A stretch of DNA of 64,000 nt from Crotophaga sulcirostris. Its lineage: Eukaryota > Chordata > Aves > Cuculiformes > Crotophagidae. The stretch spans positions 548,902 through 612,901 of the forward strand of contig VYZB01000382.1 of NCBI GenBank assembly GCA_013397455.1, given 5' to 3'. How positions within the stretch are numbered: the stretch's first letter is position 1; every line of letters begins with the position of its first letter. The notes under the pieces are model-generated. The model made no database searches. It was not told the origin of the DNA and saw only the letters and a program-made list of their open reading frames with translations. Of the stretch, positions 13,960-25,261 are shown one piece after another. Both the position numbers and the translations under genes were made by a program.

Positions 13960-14086
13960 CTGAGGAGGATGCAAGTTTCAGGGAAAGAGGGCTCTCTGAT
14001 AGGATGCAGCACCCTGATGGTGCCAGTAAGTCTTTCTGTGCTGCTGGTGCTTCTGCATTGGGGTGGGTCTTCAGGACTGGAAGAAG

Positions 14087-14330
14087 CAGGTGGTAGGAGT
14101 TGGGGACTTGCTTCATAGGCATGTAGATAGCTGAGTTTACAGCACTGTAGAGGATCACATAATATTTTATCTGTGGGTGCAAAGGCAGCAAACCTCACAA
14201 GGTCTTGGTTAACTTTAAATAGGTTGATTTGACATGCAGGGAAAGATCCACTAGTCTTGGTCCATATTGGCATCACTGGCAGGAGGAAGTGCAGGAGAAA
14301 CAGTCTTTGTGGCAAATACAAGCTGCTGGG
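14087..14330 (+). pseudogene. CR1 ORF1 esterase (SGNH-type) remnant
   Basis: CR1 ORF1 proteins are known to carry an SGNH/GDSL-type esterase domain. Reading from 14087, the first block decays as QVVGVGDLLHR, where the GDS nucleophile block is expected; the serine codon has become leucine (14108-14110). In another frame, about 150 bases on, LVHIGITGR marks the later block that normally reads like V-H-x-G-T-N-D. The frame shift between the two blocks and an in-frame stop after the first show that the domain is dead. I infer identity from the order and spacing of these blocks and from the ORF2 remnant downstream. Confidence 0.65.
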
Positions 14331-14793
14331 CAGGATATTGGTCTTCAAGGCCTCTTTGCTCTGAAATACTGCCAATTCCAGATGGGCAGAAGTCTAGAGC
14401 CTCAGGGCATGGTTGATTCAAAGCTGTAGAAGAGAGTTATTTGCTTATACTAGCAACTGGCAAAGGTTTTGGGAATGTTGTATCCTAGAAAAATAGGCTT
14501 TACTTTAACTGAAATGGAGCCTGGCTGCTGACACTGAAAATTTAAATGATCATAGACGATTTTCTAAACTCAAAACAGAGGAAAAACTGACAGGCATTGA
14601 GGAGCACTTGGTCCAGTCTTATGCAGTCCTCAAAGAGGATGTGGCTAATGTTCAATGGACCTCCAAAAAGGCCACAAGGGACATAAATAAAGAATTGTGA
14701 TAAATGGAGAATGCAAATCAGGTTGCTTACACGGCCAGTTGAGTAGCATGTGCAGTACCAAGCAAGGCCAAAATTTACAGATGCTTCTACAGC

Positions 14794-16460
14794 AATAGTA
14801 GAAATCTAAGAAATAAGACTGAAAAATTAGAGTAGTTGGTACCAGTGGCAAACTTGAATGAAGATGTATCACAGAGACTGGTTGAAGGGAGGTAAAAAAG
14901 GTTATTTAGATGCTAGAACATCGATTTTGTAGAAAGTACAGAGAGGTATTAGAGCATGGGAGAGGCACAGTACAGGAAGGACAGTGCTAAGTACAAACAC
15001 AGTATAATATTGTAGGAAAAGAAGAGTAATGAGGCATCTGTGTAGGTGAAATTCAGCACTTCATTAGTAAAAATGTAGCGTTGGGATTATACTACCAAGC
15101 CCTCCATCCCAATCATGACAGAAAAGTGAAACTGAAGAAGCTGCAGTTAGGACAGATAAAATGATAGTAAATTTTAACAATCTAGTTCAGTCCCTCATCA
15201 GGATAAGATGTAGAAAGAAAAATTTTTAATGCAATAAAAAATTGCGTCGTACATCATCTTGTCTCAGAACCTGTGGAAAACCCCCAGACGTTTACCCTGA
15301 ACTCAGTCTCAAGGAGTGCACAAGACCTCATTCAAGAGTTACTAGTGGCTGAGCCACTCTGTAACTGTGACCACAATGTAGTTAAAGTTAATTTTTGTAC
15401 CATGAGAGAAAAAGACAAGTAAATCCAGTAGACAGACATTCAGTTTCAAGAAAGAGCACTAGATAAAAAAGAGACAGATGGCAAAAAAAAAAATAAAATA
15501 CAACAAGCCAATCAAAAAATCCTGAAATACTGTAAGAAACAGTTGAACAAGCAAGAGCCTGGAGTAAGTATTTCAAGCCCAGTTAAACTGCATACTGCAG
15601 TTCCAGGAGAAAATGAAGTCATCAACTGAAATCTCTTCAAGGCTGAAGGGTAAAGCTATCATAGTAAATGTTACTATCTCAGGGAAAAGAATGACAGTTA
15701 AAGAATGGTAGGCCTGCGGAAAGGAGAAGAAAGAAAAGCCTATAATACATAGCAAGTAAAATAATGAATAAAAAATTTAAAAGGAATAAGAGAATCTGAA
15801 GAGTATCTTTTAAGGGTGTGTACCCTATTGCTCCAGAGAAGTGGTGGTTTAGCAAACCCATCCTCTAAGAGGAGTCTGGATGGGCAGGTCCTGGATCTTA
15901 AAGTCTAGTGAACCTTCTCTCCATCCCTTGACAATGCCAAAGAAAATGCCTTCACACCAACAATCTGTGATAAATAGATCACTGAGTGCATGAATAAAGG
16001 TGATTTATTGGTAGTGTTCTAGTAAGGGTAAGTCCTGTCTCACTGACCTGGTAGGTTTCTCATCATTCTGGTTTATGGGTGTTCCAATGAAAATATGGAT
16101 AAAGGGGATCAAGTGGTCTGAGGTAATTTGGATTTTATAAAAACTTCTGACGGATTTCTTAAAAAAAGGCTCTTGAGGAAGCTAAGCTGGTTTATGTTTG
16201 AATAAGAAGTTATTTGTAGATTGGAAGATGGTTAGATAGCAAGCAACTGGTAGGGTTCAATTGTCACTTTCGAAGAGGCCAACAGTTAGTAGAGGGGTTA
16301 TTAATGAATCTATATTAGGACCAGTTTTAGTCAAGATCCTTATTAGTAGTCTGGAAAAGGGAATGAATTGTGAAATCTCAGTTTCACAGATGATAGTAAG
16401 TTATTTTGGAAAGGTAATTACCATGGCAGTGGTAAGGATCATGAAAAGGATGCATCGGTA
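14794..16460 (+). pseudogene. old CR1 ORF2 remnant (endonuclease to reverse transcriptase)
   Basis: This is a decayed ORF2. It opens with the endonuclease N-terminal motif, seen as NSRNLRNKTEKLE. Around 16024-16100 comes the stretch reading like S-L-T-D-L-V-G-F that precedes the reverse-transcriptase palm in CR1. Then follows SRGVINESILGPVLVKILIS with SLEKGM (16288-16361), equivalent to the family's S-G-V-P-Q-G-S-x-L-G-P-x-L-F-x-I-F-I-x-D-L block. The FADD catalytic site that should follow is unrecognisable (SQMIV). Stops in every frame rule out function. The frame is cut at about 16501 by the younger CR1. Confidence 0.75.
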
Positions 16461-16501
16461 GCAAAAAAATCCCCAAAACAGATAAGCTTCAGAGTAGGAT
16501 A

Positions 16502-19040
16502 ACAGAATCATAGAATCATAGAATGTCCTGAGTTAGAAGGGACCCGCAAGGATCATCAATTCCAAATCCTATCCCTGCACAGCACAACCCCAACATTCAC
16601 ACCATGTGACTGAGGGCATTGTCAAAATGCTTCTTGAATATTGTCTGAGTTGGCACCAGGACTACTTCCCTGGGGAGCTGTTACAGTGCTCCACCACCCT
16701 CTAGGTGAAGAACTTGTAGTATCCAGTCTAACTCTCCCCTGGCACATCTTCCTGCCATTCCCTCGGGTCCTTTCATTGGTCACCAGAGAGAAGAAATCAG
16801 CGCCTGCTCCTCCTCATTCCCTTGTGAGAAGGCAGTAAACAGCTATGAGGTCCCCTCAATCTCCCGTTCTCCAGGCTGAACAGACCAAGTGACCTCAGCC
16901 ACCCCTCATATGACTTCCCCTTTCACCAGCTTTGTGGCCTCCTCTGGACACTCTCCAGTAGATTTATGTCCATTTTATACTGACGGCACCCAAAACTGCA
17001 CACAATACTCGAGGTGGGGCTGCACCAGTGCAGAGCAGAGCGGGACAATCACCTCCCTTGACCAGCTAGCAATGCCGTGTTTGATGCACCCCAGGACACA
17101 GTTGGCCCTCTTGGCTGCCATGGAACTGTTGGCTCGTGTTCAACTTGCTGTCGACCAGAACCCCCAGGTCCCTCTTTGCAGGGCTGCTCTCCACCCTCTC
17201 ACTCCCCAGTCTGTGCAACAGGGTTGCTGTGTCCCAGATGCAGAACCCAGCACTTGCCTTTGTTAAACTTCATGTGGCTGGTGATTGCCCGGCTCTCCAA
17301 TTTGTCCATATCCCTCTGCAGGGCCTCTTTGCCCTCTAGAGTGTCAACAGCTCCCCTCAGTTTTGTGTCATCAGCAAACTTAGTAAATCTTCTAGCCACG
17401 CATTCAGGTCATTTATGAAGATATTAAAGAGCAGTGGCCCTGAGATGGATCCCTGCGGAACCCCACTAGTGACTGGTCACCAGCCTGATGTAACCCCGTT
17501 CACTGTGACTCTTTGAGCCCAACCCATCAGCCAACCGTTCACCCACTGCATTATGTGTTTGATGGACATGTGGATGATGGACGTTTTCTTTGGGAGTATA
17601 CCTTGAGAGACAGTATCAAGGGCCTTGCTGACATCCAGAGAGATTACATCAGCTGGTTTTCCTTGGTCAGGTGGGTAACCTTGTCGTACAAGGATATTAA
17701 GTTTGTCAGGCAGGACTTTTCCTTTATAAACCCGTGCTGGCTAGGACCAAGGCTGTTCTGTCTTTCAGACGTTTTTCAGTAGCTCGCACAATAATCTTCT
17801 CCATAATCTTACCAGGCACTGAAGTGAGACTGACAGGTCTGTAGTTACTGGGGTCATTCCTGCTGCCCTTCTTGAATATTGGGGCAACATTTACCAGCTT
17901 CCAGTCAACTGGTACGTCTCCAGATTCCCAAGAGTGTTGAAAAATCATTGAAAGAGGTCTCGCTATGACATCAGCCAGCTCTTTAAGTACCTCTGGATAA
18001 ATCTCATGAGGCCCCATTGACTTATAGGGATTGAGCTGGAGCAGCAAATTCCACACAACATTAGGGTTGATTGGGAGTTTATAATTTGTGCAGTCTTTGT
18101 CCTCTAACCTAGGGCTCTGGGGTCCCCAGCCCATCATCAGTACTGAAGACAGGGGTGAAAAAAGCATTAAATGCCACTGCTTTGTCTATACCCCAGTTTA
18201 TGAGGTGTCCGTGCTTATCAAGTAATGGGCCAGTGCAGTTTCTGACCTGCCTTTTGTTATTAACATATTTGAAAAAGCCCTTTTTATTTTCCTTCACAGT
18301 GCTGGGCAGCTTCAACTCTAACTGAGCTTTGACTGCACAAATTTCTTCCCTACAGTGGTGAACAGCATCTCTATACACCTACCAGGTCACCTGTCCTTAT
18401 TTCCACTGGCCGTACACCATCCTTTTATGCCTCAGGTTAAGTAGAAGACCCCTGCTCAGCCAGATTGGCATTCTGCCCCGCCTGCTTGACTTCTAGTATT
18501 TTGGAATTACCTGGTCCTGTGCCTTCTTGAGGTGGTACTTAAAAAGCTACCAGCACAGGTGGACCCCAGCACCTTCAAAAGCTTTTTCCCAAGGGACCTT
18601 ACTATGCAGTTCCCTGAGCAACGTGATCAGCTTTCCTCATACCCAGAGCCGAGGACTTGCTGATGGTTTTCCTCCTATTACCATAGATGTTAAACTTGAC
18701 TGCTTTGTGGTGGCTGTGACCAAGGCAGCCTCCAGTCGCCACTTCACCCACATGACCCTCTCTGTTAACTAGCAACAAGTCAAGGAGGGAGCCTTTGCTG
18801 GTTGCTTCCCTCAACACCTGTGCCATGAAGTTATCGTCCAGAGAGTTTAGGAATCTTCTGTACCTGTTTGTCCCAGCTCTGTGGCACTCCCAGTTGATAT
18901 CTGGCAAATCAAAGTCTCCCATGAGGACAAGGGCAGATGACTTGGAGGCATCCCTTAATTCCTTAAAGAATAATTCATCAGTGGCATAGATAAGTCTAGT
19001 AGTGTAGTAGATAACTCTAAGGCAGGAAAAATAATTCCAA
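16502..19040 (-). mobile_element. CR1 LINE, 2.5 kb, nested in older CR1
   Basis: A minus-strand CR1 covers about 2.5 kb. Its 3' end lies on the left: the plus strand reads CAGAATCATAGAATCATAG from 16504, the reverse of the avian CR1 octamer tail. Moving right come the 3' untranslated region, the reverse transcriptase with an intact FADD site (17367-17378), the YRPVSLTS and IFKKG blocks (about 17810-17880) and the C-terminal half of the endonuclease with LVLMGDF (about 18910-18930). The 5' end is truncated within the endonuclease; the exact junction lies between about 19012 and 19060. It sits wholly inside an older plus-strand CR1, so it inserted later. Confidence 0.95.
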
Positions 19041-19057
19041 TAAAATGACAGGTACAA
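17199..19057 (-). pseudogene. CR1 ORF2 (endonuclease and reverse transcriptase), frameshifted
   Basis: The coding part is spread over open segments in different frames: about 19057-18602 (endonuclease, with LVLMGDFDLPDINWE and later LLLVNREG), 18378-18109 (linker, with KGFFKYVNNKRQVR), 18167-17724 (fingers and palm, with LNPYKSMGP, VPVDWKLVNVAPIFKKGS and NYRPVSLTSVPGKIME) and 17399-17199 (catalytic KFADDTKL). In the family, the endonuclease nicks the target and the reverse transcriptase copies the RNA from its 3' end. Here the catalytic FADD is kept, but at least two frame changes, stops and the loss of the endonuclease N-terminus make it inactive. It is much less decayed than the surrounding element. 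Confidence 0.9.
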
Positions 19058-19810
19058 CTCAGAAGAGTGATTTCATTCATCACTGGCAGATGCCTGCAAT
19101 CATGTGTTCAACAAGGCATGAAATCATCAGGAGCATTGAGAACAAAAGTATTATTTTGCTACTATTGAAACACTGATGTGGCTGTATCCTGAATATTGTG
19201 TTTATTTCTGGTCTCTGCATCTCAGAAAAATCAATGGAGTTAGAAAAAGTACAGAGAAGGGCAATTAAAATGAGTAAGGAAGTAAAGCAATTGCCTTACA
19301 AGGAGACACTAAGGAGTCTGAGACTCTATTGAGGAGAGAAGAAAACAGAGCATGATATAGGTTTCCAGAATCAACAAAGTGATGAATTATGTATATATGG
19401 AACTGATATTCGCCAAACCCCACCGTACAGCAGTAACTGAAGCCAACAGAAGGTAAGTGTAAACCAGACAATAGAAAGTAGCTTTTTACACACGGATAGA
19501 GTACTTCTAGAAACTTTTGCAACAGGAGGTTGTGGATACAAATAATATCAGCAGGACCATAAATGAATCATAAGGAAAGTTATGGAAATCCGATCTAGAG
19601 ACAGATATTAAAAGGATTAGGCAGGGATATGCTTGCTAACTTCACTAATAGAGAAATTTTTGGATGCTAGAAGTCACTAAGAGGAAGGAACTGCAGCTAA
19701 TCACCATTACTCTCCCAAAACAGCACATCTTATTGCCTCTTTTAGAGACAGAGTACTGAACTGAAGGGACTGATGGTCTGACTCACTATGGTATTTCTTC
19801 TGTTCTTACA
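19041..19810 (+). mobile_element. old CR1 LINE, 3' part after the nested insertion
   Basis: The old element resumes here. The stretch around 19189-19290 (TGAATATTGTGTTTATTTCTG, then a block reading like E-K-V-Q-R-R-A-I-K-M) is the CR1 region that normally reads E-Y-C-V-Q-F-W and then the Q-R-R-A-T-K-M block. The 3' end at 19770-19810 reads GATGGTCTGACTCACTATGG followed by TATTTCTTCTGTTCTTAC. That matches the ending of old sauropsid CR1 lineages (GGTCTGA...CAGTATGGC...TTCTTATGTTCTTA) and differs from the octamer tails of younger avian copies. Together with 13960-16501 it makes one interrupted element of about 3.3 kb. Confidence 0.85.
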
Positions 19811-22800
19811 TTTTGCAAATTTACTTTAAATTAAAGTTCTTTCAAAAAATATTCTTGAACTTTGAAGGTCTCTTCTCCTTTTTAATAAACACTTCAAACC
19901 TTCACTAACAGAATTTGAGCCAAGAACAGAGATTGTTTCCTCATAACAAAAATTAAAAAAAGGAACTGCAATTTATCTGAAAGGCAGTGGAAAGGAATGG
20001 AAGGAAAACCTTCCTACCTATTCTGGGACCATTAGTCATGCTTTGCTGTTATTTGATCATGCTGTAAATATCTGTGCTATTTAACACGATGTTCTCAATA
20101 GGGTCAGTAAATGGTAACAAGAGTACCTTTACAAATTAATTGTCCTCACTTCCTGCCAATAGGTTTCCATCCAGCGTCCACACATTAAAAGAGCCTCTGT
20201 CTTTGGGGCTGATCAGTGTAGATAGGTTTTAGTAGTTCCTCATTCAGTTGCCTCTACAGCAGGAAAAATAACAATATAAAGATACAAAATGCAAGTAAGA
20301 CCACCACTAGCAAGTTCAAGTATATTTTGCATCAGGCTAAAAATGCTTCAAAAATAACCAGCCAGTTTAAAAGTTCATGAGATTTTTAGTGAAAGCAAAT
20401 ACAATGGTTCTTATGTCTTACCATTCGGGTTTTTGAATTTGGTTGGTTAGGTCTTTAAGTTTCTCCACAATCCTTGTAGCACTGGACATTTCATTTCTAA
20501 GGAAAATGAAGCTTCTCATTTCTCCAGGAAGTGGGGCTTAAAAGGACATGACAAAAACTTAGGTTGGTGTCAAAATGATAGCTACTACATGACACCTGAA
20601 AAGAGTCTTGTGAGAACCTGCTCTCAGACAGCGAGAGAGGAGTTTTGAGTTTTTACATGATTAGCTCTGCTAATAACTTATCCATAGTGCTGAAGAAGTA
20701 CTATGAAGGAACATAGAAGAAGGAACAAAGCAGAAGGAACAACAAGAAGGAACATAGCAGAAGGAACAAAGGCTTCACAGCCTGCATTTCTAGTTAGCCT
20801 TTCTTGGAGGATAAGTGTGCTAATAAAATACTTTGTGTTTTAATGTAAACCTGCACAGACTCACTCACAGCCTGTGCACATTTGCCTATGCAAACCTTTA
20901 AGCTCATAGCTGTATTTTTGGTTTCTGTACATGCACACATATGCCCAATTCCAATGTTTTATGCTGCTTCTGTGCATAGTTTTCTTAAATCTTATTAATC
21001 GTTTGGATTCATACTGTAAGAGAAAAAAGCAGGAAATAAGTTGTGAAATAGGGCAGACTGGTATGACCTTCAGCCACACAGGTACAATGACTATCTTTCA
21101 CAAATGTCTTAGCAAATGAAATGTTTCAGTTCTTCCACTAGTTTTGCAGGGATGGCAATGAAGTAACTCATGACTTACATTACTGGAAGACAATAATGAC
21201 TTTTACTTTTTCCTCTATTTGCACCAAACCCAGAATAGGATTTAAACAAAGACAGTCTTATTTCTTAAACCAACCCCTTCCCACTCCACCAGGCACATTT
21301 ATACATGCATAAAATCTCCCTAGACAATTATTTACTACCTTTCTTGCTTCTAATCACATACAAACTGCAGATTAAAAAGAATAATGTTTTCACGAAGTGT
21401 ACCTTATTACTCCATGGTGACTAAGTAAGTGCCATTTCTGTGAAACCTAAAGTTCCCAGGACAAATTAAAGACTAACATCAAAATGAGTAGTGCTTGCTT
21501 CTAACAGTGGGTTCAGGAAGACAAAACGATAACTAGTGTTTATGAAAATTGCTTTCAGGAATTGCTGGAAGAAATTAGACTGCTTTTTATCCGCATAAGT
21601 TTTCATTCAAAAGATAAAAATAAAAATATCCAAGGTGTGTTTTTCCTTCTTTTTTTTTTCTGCTTGGACATTAAAGGGTTGTACCACTGTGAAACACCTA
21701 AAAACAAGAGGAGAATTACAATTTTTGTCTTCACATCCTGTAAGGAAGAAGTTGGAGTTGCACTTGACTTTGATTTAAAAATGTCCTTTGAATACTCTTT
21801 GAAACATTGCCACTTGTAATGTATGGTGTATAGACTGGACTAACAGATGCTGTGTCTCAAATGCCTTGTTGAAGTCAGTGATACTTCTTGGATTTGCTCA
21901 AGAATTGATGTGAGTGTCTTGTATAACATTACCTCAGTGTTACTTTCTTCAATCACTTCAGAAAGTCCACAGAGTTATGCAGATTTGAATGAGGAGAGGA
22001 AGAATAAGCCCAGCTGACTCCATGAGTTGCTAGGTTTATGTGAAATAAAAATCTACAGTCCATGGGGAAACTGCAGCATCCTAACACTTATTGTCATAGA
22101 AGGTTAACATAATGAAAAGATCATAGTGCTTTTGACTGAAAACTCCTCTGAAAAGTCTGCTGATTAGTGTCCCAGTACAAGTAGCTGCAAGTTGAAAACT
22201 TGAGAATCTGACTCTTGTTTTGATACCCTGATGAGAACTAAGAGCTTTGGAAAAATCTGTCCTAAATTGTCATTCTGAATACTAAAAATATGGCTTTATG
22301 TGTGGGATTCACGTCATTTCTCTATTTAACAGTACCCAGTGCAGCAATGCCACCATATGGTGTAGTCCTCTTAGTTATATCAGTATTTAGATGACAACAC
22401 GAACAGGAACTCATGGAATTACAGTGATCATGAGTCAGTAAGTGGGTAACAGTGCCAGCTCCAGTCATCATCAGAGGGAGAGTGGGAAATGCCTGAAGGA
22501 ATTAATTAGTTTCTAACAACCTTCCCCATTAATTTGAAGCCCCTTCCTAATTTCTGTCTGTAGGATTCACAGGCAGGTTCATGTTACCTATTTTTTGAAC
22601 ACAAAATAAGAATTTTTCCTCTCCACCTTGGAATAAGACAGACCACATGCAATTGAGCAGGCAAGAAATCTGTAAGATGATTGAGTGTATTTTGCACTGA
22701 GTTTTTCTGCTCAGGCATCCTACCTTCAAGGGGAAAGTACTCCACAGTGTGTATGAACTCTGCCATGCTGTGATCCTCAGCAGAGTGCATCTGAATTTTC

Positions 22801-25231
22801 TCCCAAATTCTAGTTTATATGGACCATATATGAAGTATACAAAAATTTTCCATCAAACTAAAAAAAAAACCCTGAACCCAAACCTCATCCAGAATATTTT
22901 CTTTTCCTTCTTTATTTGCGTATCTTATTAATAAAAAAGAAAAGCTTGAGACCTGCCATTAGTCTTGTTCCATTCTGTTCTTTTAAAAGCTGTTCTGCAC
23001 TATTTGCACATGTAACTGTTCACAAAATAAGAACCAAATACCAGATACTAAAATTCCTTAAAGTTCTGACATTCAAAGAGCAGACCAAAACTGCCTTACT
23101 ACCACTGTCTTGGACAGTTCCAGTTTAAGTATCCACTATACCTTATTTCCTTCTTTATTTCTAAGTAGGTAGTCCATTTTCTGTGGTTCTGGTAAAGTGT
23201 CACACACTTTTAGAATATGTTTGAGGGGTACCTGCACTTACAGTTTGCAATGTTCTTGGGGATACTTTGCCCTGGAAGCTGATGTGTTAAGGTACTGTAC
23301 TATCAAAATGTACTGTACTATAAAACTTATTATTACTGTGTGGATGGACAAAGATAAATAAACTGTTCTCACAAATTCTTCCGGAACTCTGTTCTCCTAG
23401 GTGCCACTCTACTTGTTTGTGCTGAGAGTTCTACATCAAATAGCATCTTAATAGCATTGGCCAAATGAAACTGTGAAATTCTTTCTCACAGAGAAAAGAC
23501 ACCATTTATAATAGTGGGCATTCAGTTATCTTCCTAAAAACATATTGAGAGACCAAAGATTCTTAAGTGTAGATGAAGAAAACATTTAATAGAAAATTTT
23601 TATAAAAATCTTTGATTTCACTTTTATATCCCCTTCTTGATTTACCTGTTAACTTTATTTTAAACAGAGATATCCAAGGATAAACATTTTATTTTTAATA
23701 AAACAACACATACCATGTGAAAAAGTCTTTTTTTTATCAATTTAAAAACCTAAATATCTATATCAAGATTCTAATAACCTAACAAAGCCATGGATTGATG
23801 CCAGGTTTGTTTCTAGAGACTTTTGCAAAAAAAAGTTCTAAAAAGATCTCATCCTTTCTAATCCGACTATCATTACAGTGACTGTTTTTCAAAAATCCCC
23901 TTTGTATATATAGCAAGGCCTTAAAAGTATGTGTGGATTTTGATACACAGCATTCACCAGAAGTTGGAACAAGAACATCACAGAGAGAGAACAGACATTC
24001 TCATGGGCAGGTAATATTCATATCTTTCATACCCAGAATCTGGAATTACTTCCATAGCAGACAAATCAAGTATGAGTTTATCCCTGCAACAGTGAAATAA
24101 CATTTATGATATTTTTATATGGTATTGATTTTCTACAAACAGAATAAAGAAAACCATCAGTACCATCTAATCCCTATTGGTTTTTATAAATCTCATCTAA
24201 GGTTTTCTAAAATTAATGGAAAGATGCCTATTTACTTCAGCAAGTTGTAGGTTGAATCTTATGAAGATACTTGTTCTTGAACATGTGAAATGGGGAAATA
24301 ATGGAGAAAGAGTATTGTAATCTGCTGCATTTTAATAACTCTGTTCTCTAAAAAAAGTTTTCATTTCTGACAGGGATAACTTCTGAGGTCAAGGAATAGG
24401 TAGAGACCAGAAGCCCACCAAATGTGATGCAAGACAGATTTAAATGATCAAGAAACTATTTACTATGGAAAAAAAAGGTGCACAAAAGAAAATTTAAAAA
24501 CAAAAGTGTCATTTCAGTAAAGGGTGTAATAGCCAGAGATTGCTGGGCCACATTTGTGCCTTAATAGATATCTTAAAATCTCTGCTGATGCCTGGATCTG
24601 TGAAGTGCTGGAACATTTGGCAGTACAGACTTGGATCCAGGCTTCACCGCATTATTTTGGTATCGCCAAAATCACTAAACTACAGGATGCATTATTTACA
24701 GCGGCTGTAGAAGAAGAGATGTTGCCTATTCCAGTGCAGAGTTGCAGAGGCAAACTACAGTTGATCCATCGTAAAGCCTACCATTACAAAGCAACTGTCT
24801 ACTTTCAGATAGATTTGAAAGTGGATAGTGAGTTTAAAGTCTTGATGGTAGGACTTTAGGAGAATTTACGGCCTTTTGGAGTGTCAATTTTGTTACAAGA
24901 AATGAGAAAAACTGGAAGCTGAATCTTTCAAAGTGATCTAGAAAGTTTAGACATTCAGATCTCATTAAAATTTTGCTATTGTTTTCAGAGATTTGAAGAC
25001 GTGAAGAGGACCAGAGCCCTTGCAAACTGAAGCCCTAAGAGGCCATAGTTCCTCCATCTTATTGCTGCTTGAATGCTCCATTTTCTTCTTTAGCCTTTGT
25101 AATATGGAACTGGTGCTGCCTGGACACTTTAGAATTGAAGACAACTAGTTTAGAATCTTATGAAGATTCTTAATTTTATACCTTGCAGATACTAGACACA
25201 TTCTTTTTAAGGTAACTTTGAGTTATAAACT
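19811..25231. other. non-coding stretch up to the assembly gap
   Basis: Mostly unique AT-rich sequence, with a minisatellite at 20.7 kb and an 11-base duplication (TACTGTACTAT) at 23293 and 23311. Open frames reach at most 101 codons (24554-24859), without known motifs. No transposon was recognised. Confidence 0.55.
20705..20773. repeat. 14-bp minisatellite, five copies
   Basis: Five consecutive units begin GAAGGAACA at 20705, 20719, 20733, 20746 and 20760. Unit length is 14 bases, except for one 13-base unit. Units alternate between GAAGGAACATAG.. and GAAGGAACAAAG.., with one GAAGGAACAACAA, which suggests growth by duplication of a two-unit block. Confidence 0.9.
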
Positions 25232-25261
25232 NNNNNNNNNNNNNNNNNNNNNNNNNNNNNN
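25232..25261. other. assembly gap (30 N)
   Basis: Thirty unknown bases. The flanks end in AGTTATAAACT and resume with TATATTTTAATATT, so AT-rich low-complexity sequence may have stopped the assembly. The real gap size may differ from 30. Confidence 0.99.

Larger units (their letters stand above)
13960..16501 (+). mobile_element. old CR1 LINE, 5' part (split by younger CR1)
   Basis: This is a highly diverged CR1 in plus orientation, preserving in order the ORF1 esterase region (about 14087-14330), the ORF1-ORF2 junction, the start of the ORF2 endonuclease (NSRNLRNKTEKLE read at 14794-14832) and the reverse-transcriptase middle (SILGPVLVKILIS near 16306-16345). Many stops and frame breaks occur throughout. 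The element resumes after the nested minus-strand CR1, at about 19041. Its sequence style and its 3' end resemble the CR1 lineages abundant in turtles and crocodilians more than the young avian ones, so it is probably an ancient insertion. The left boundary is uncertain by a few hundred bases. Confidence 0.8.

Noticed and set aside
13907..14375. Minus-strand open frames up to 143 codons
   Set aside because: They lie antisense to the old CR1 ORF1 region and have no protein similarity I can see.
16641..17418. Several forward open frames up to 125 codons
   Set aside because: They are antisense to the 3' part of the minus-strand CR1; low stop density there comes from the retrotransposon sequence.
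24554..24859. 101-codon open frame
   Set aside because: No recognised motif, no neighbouring exon signals, ordinary base composition.
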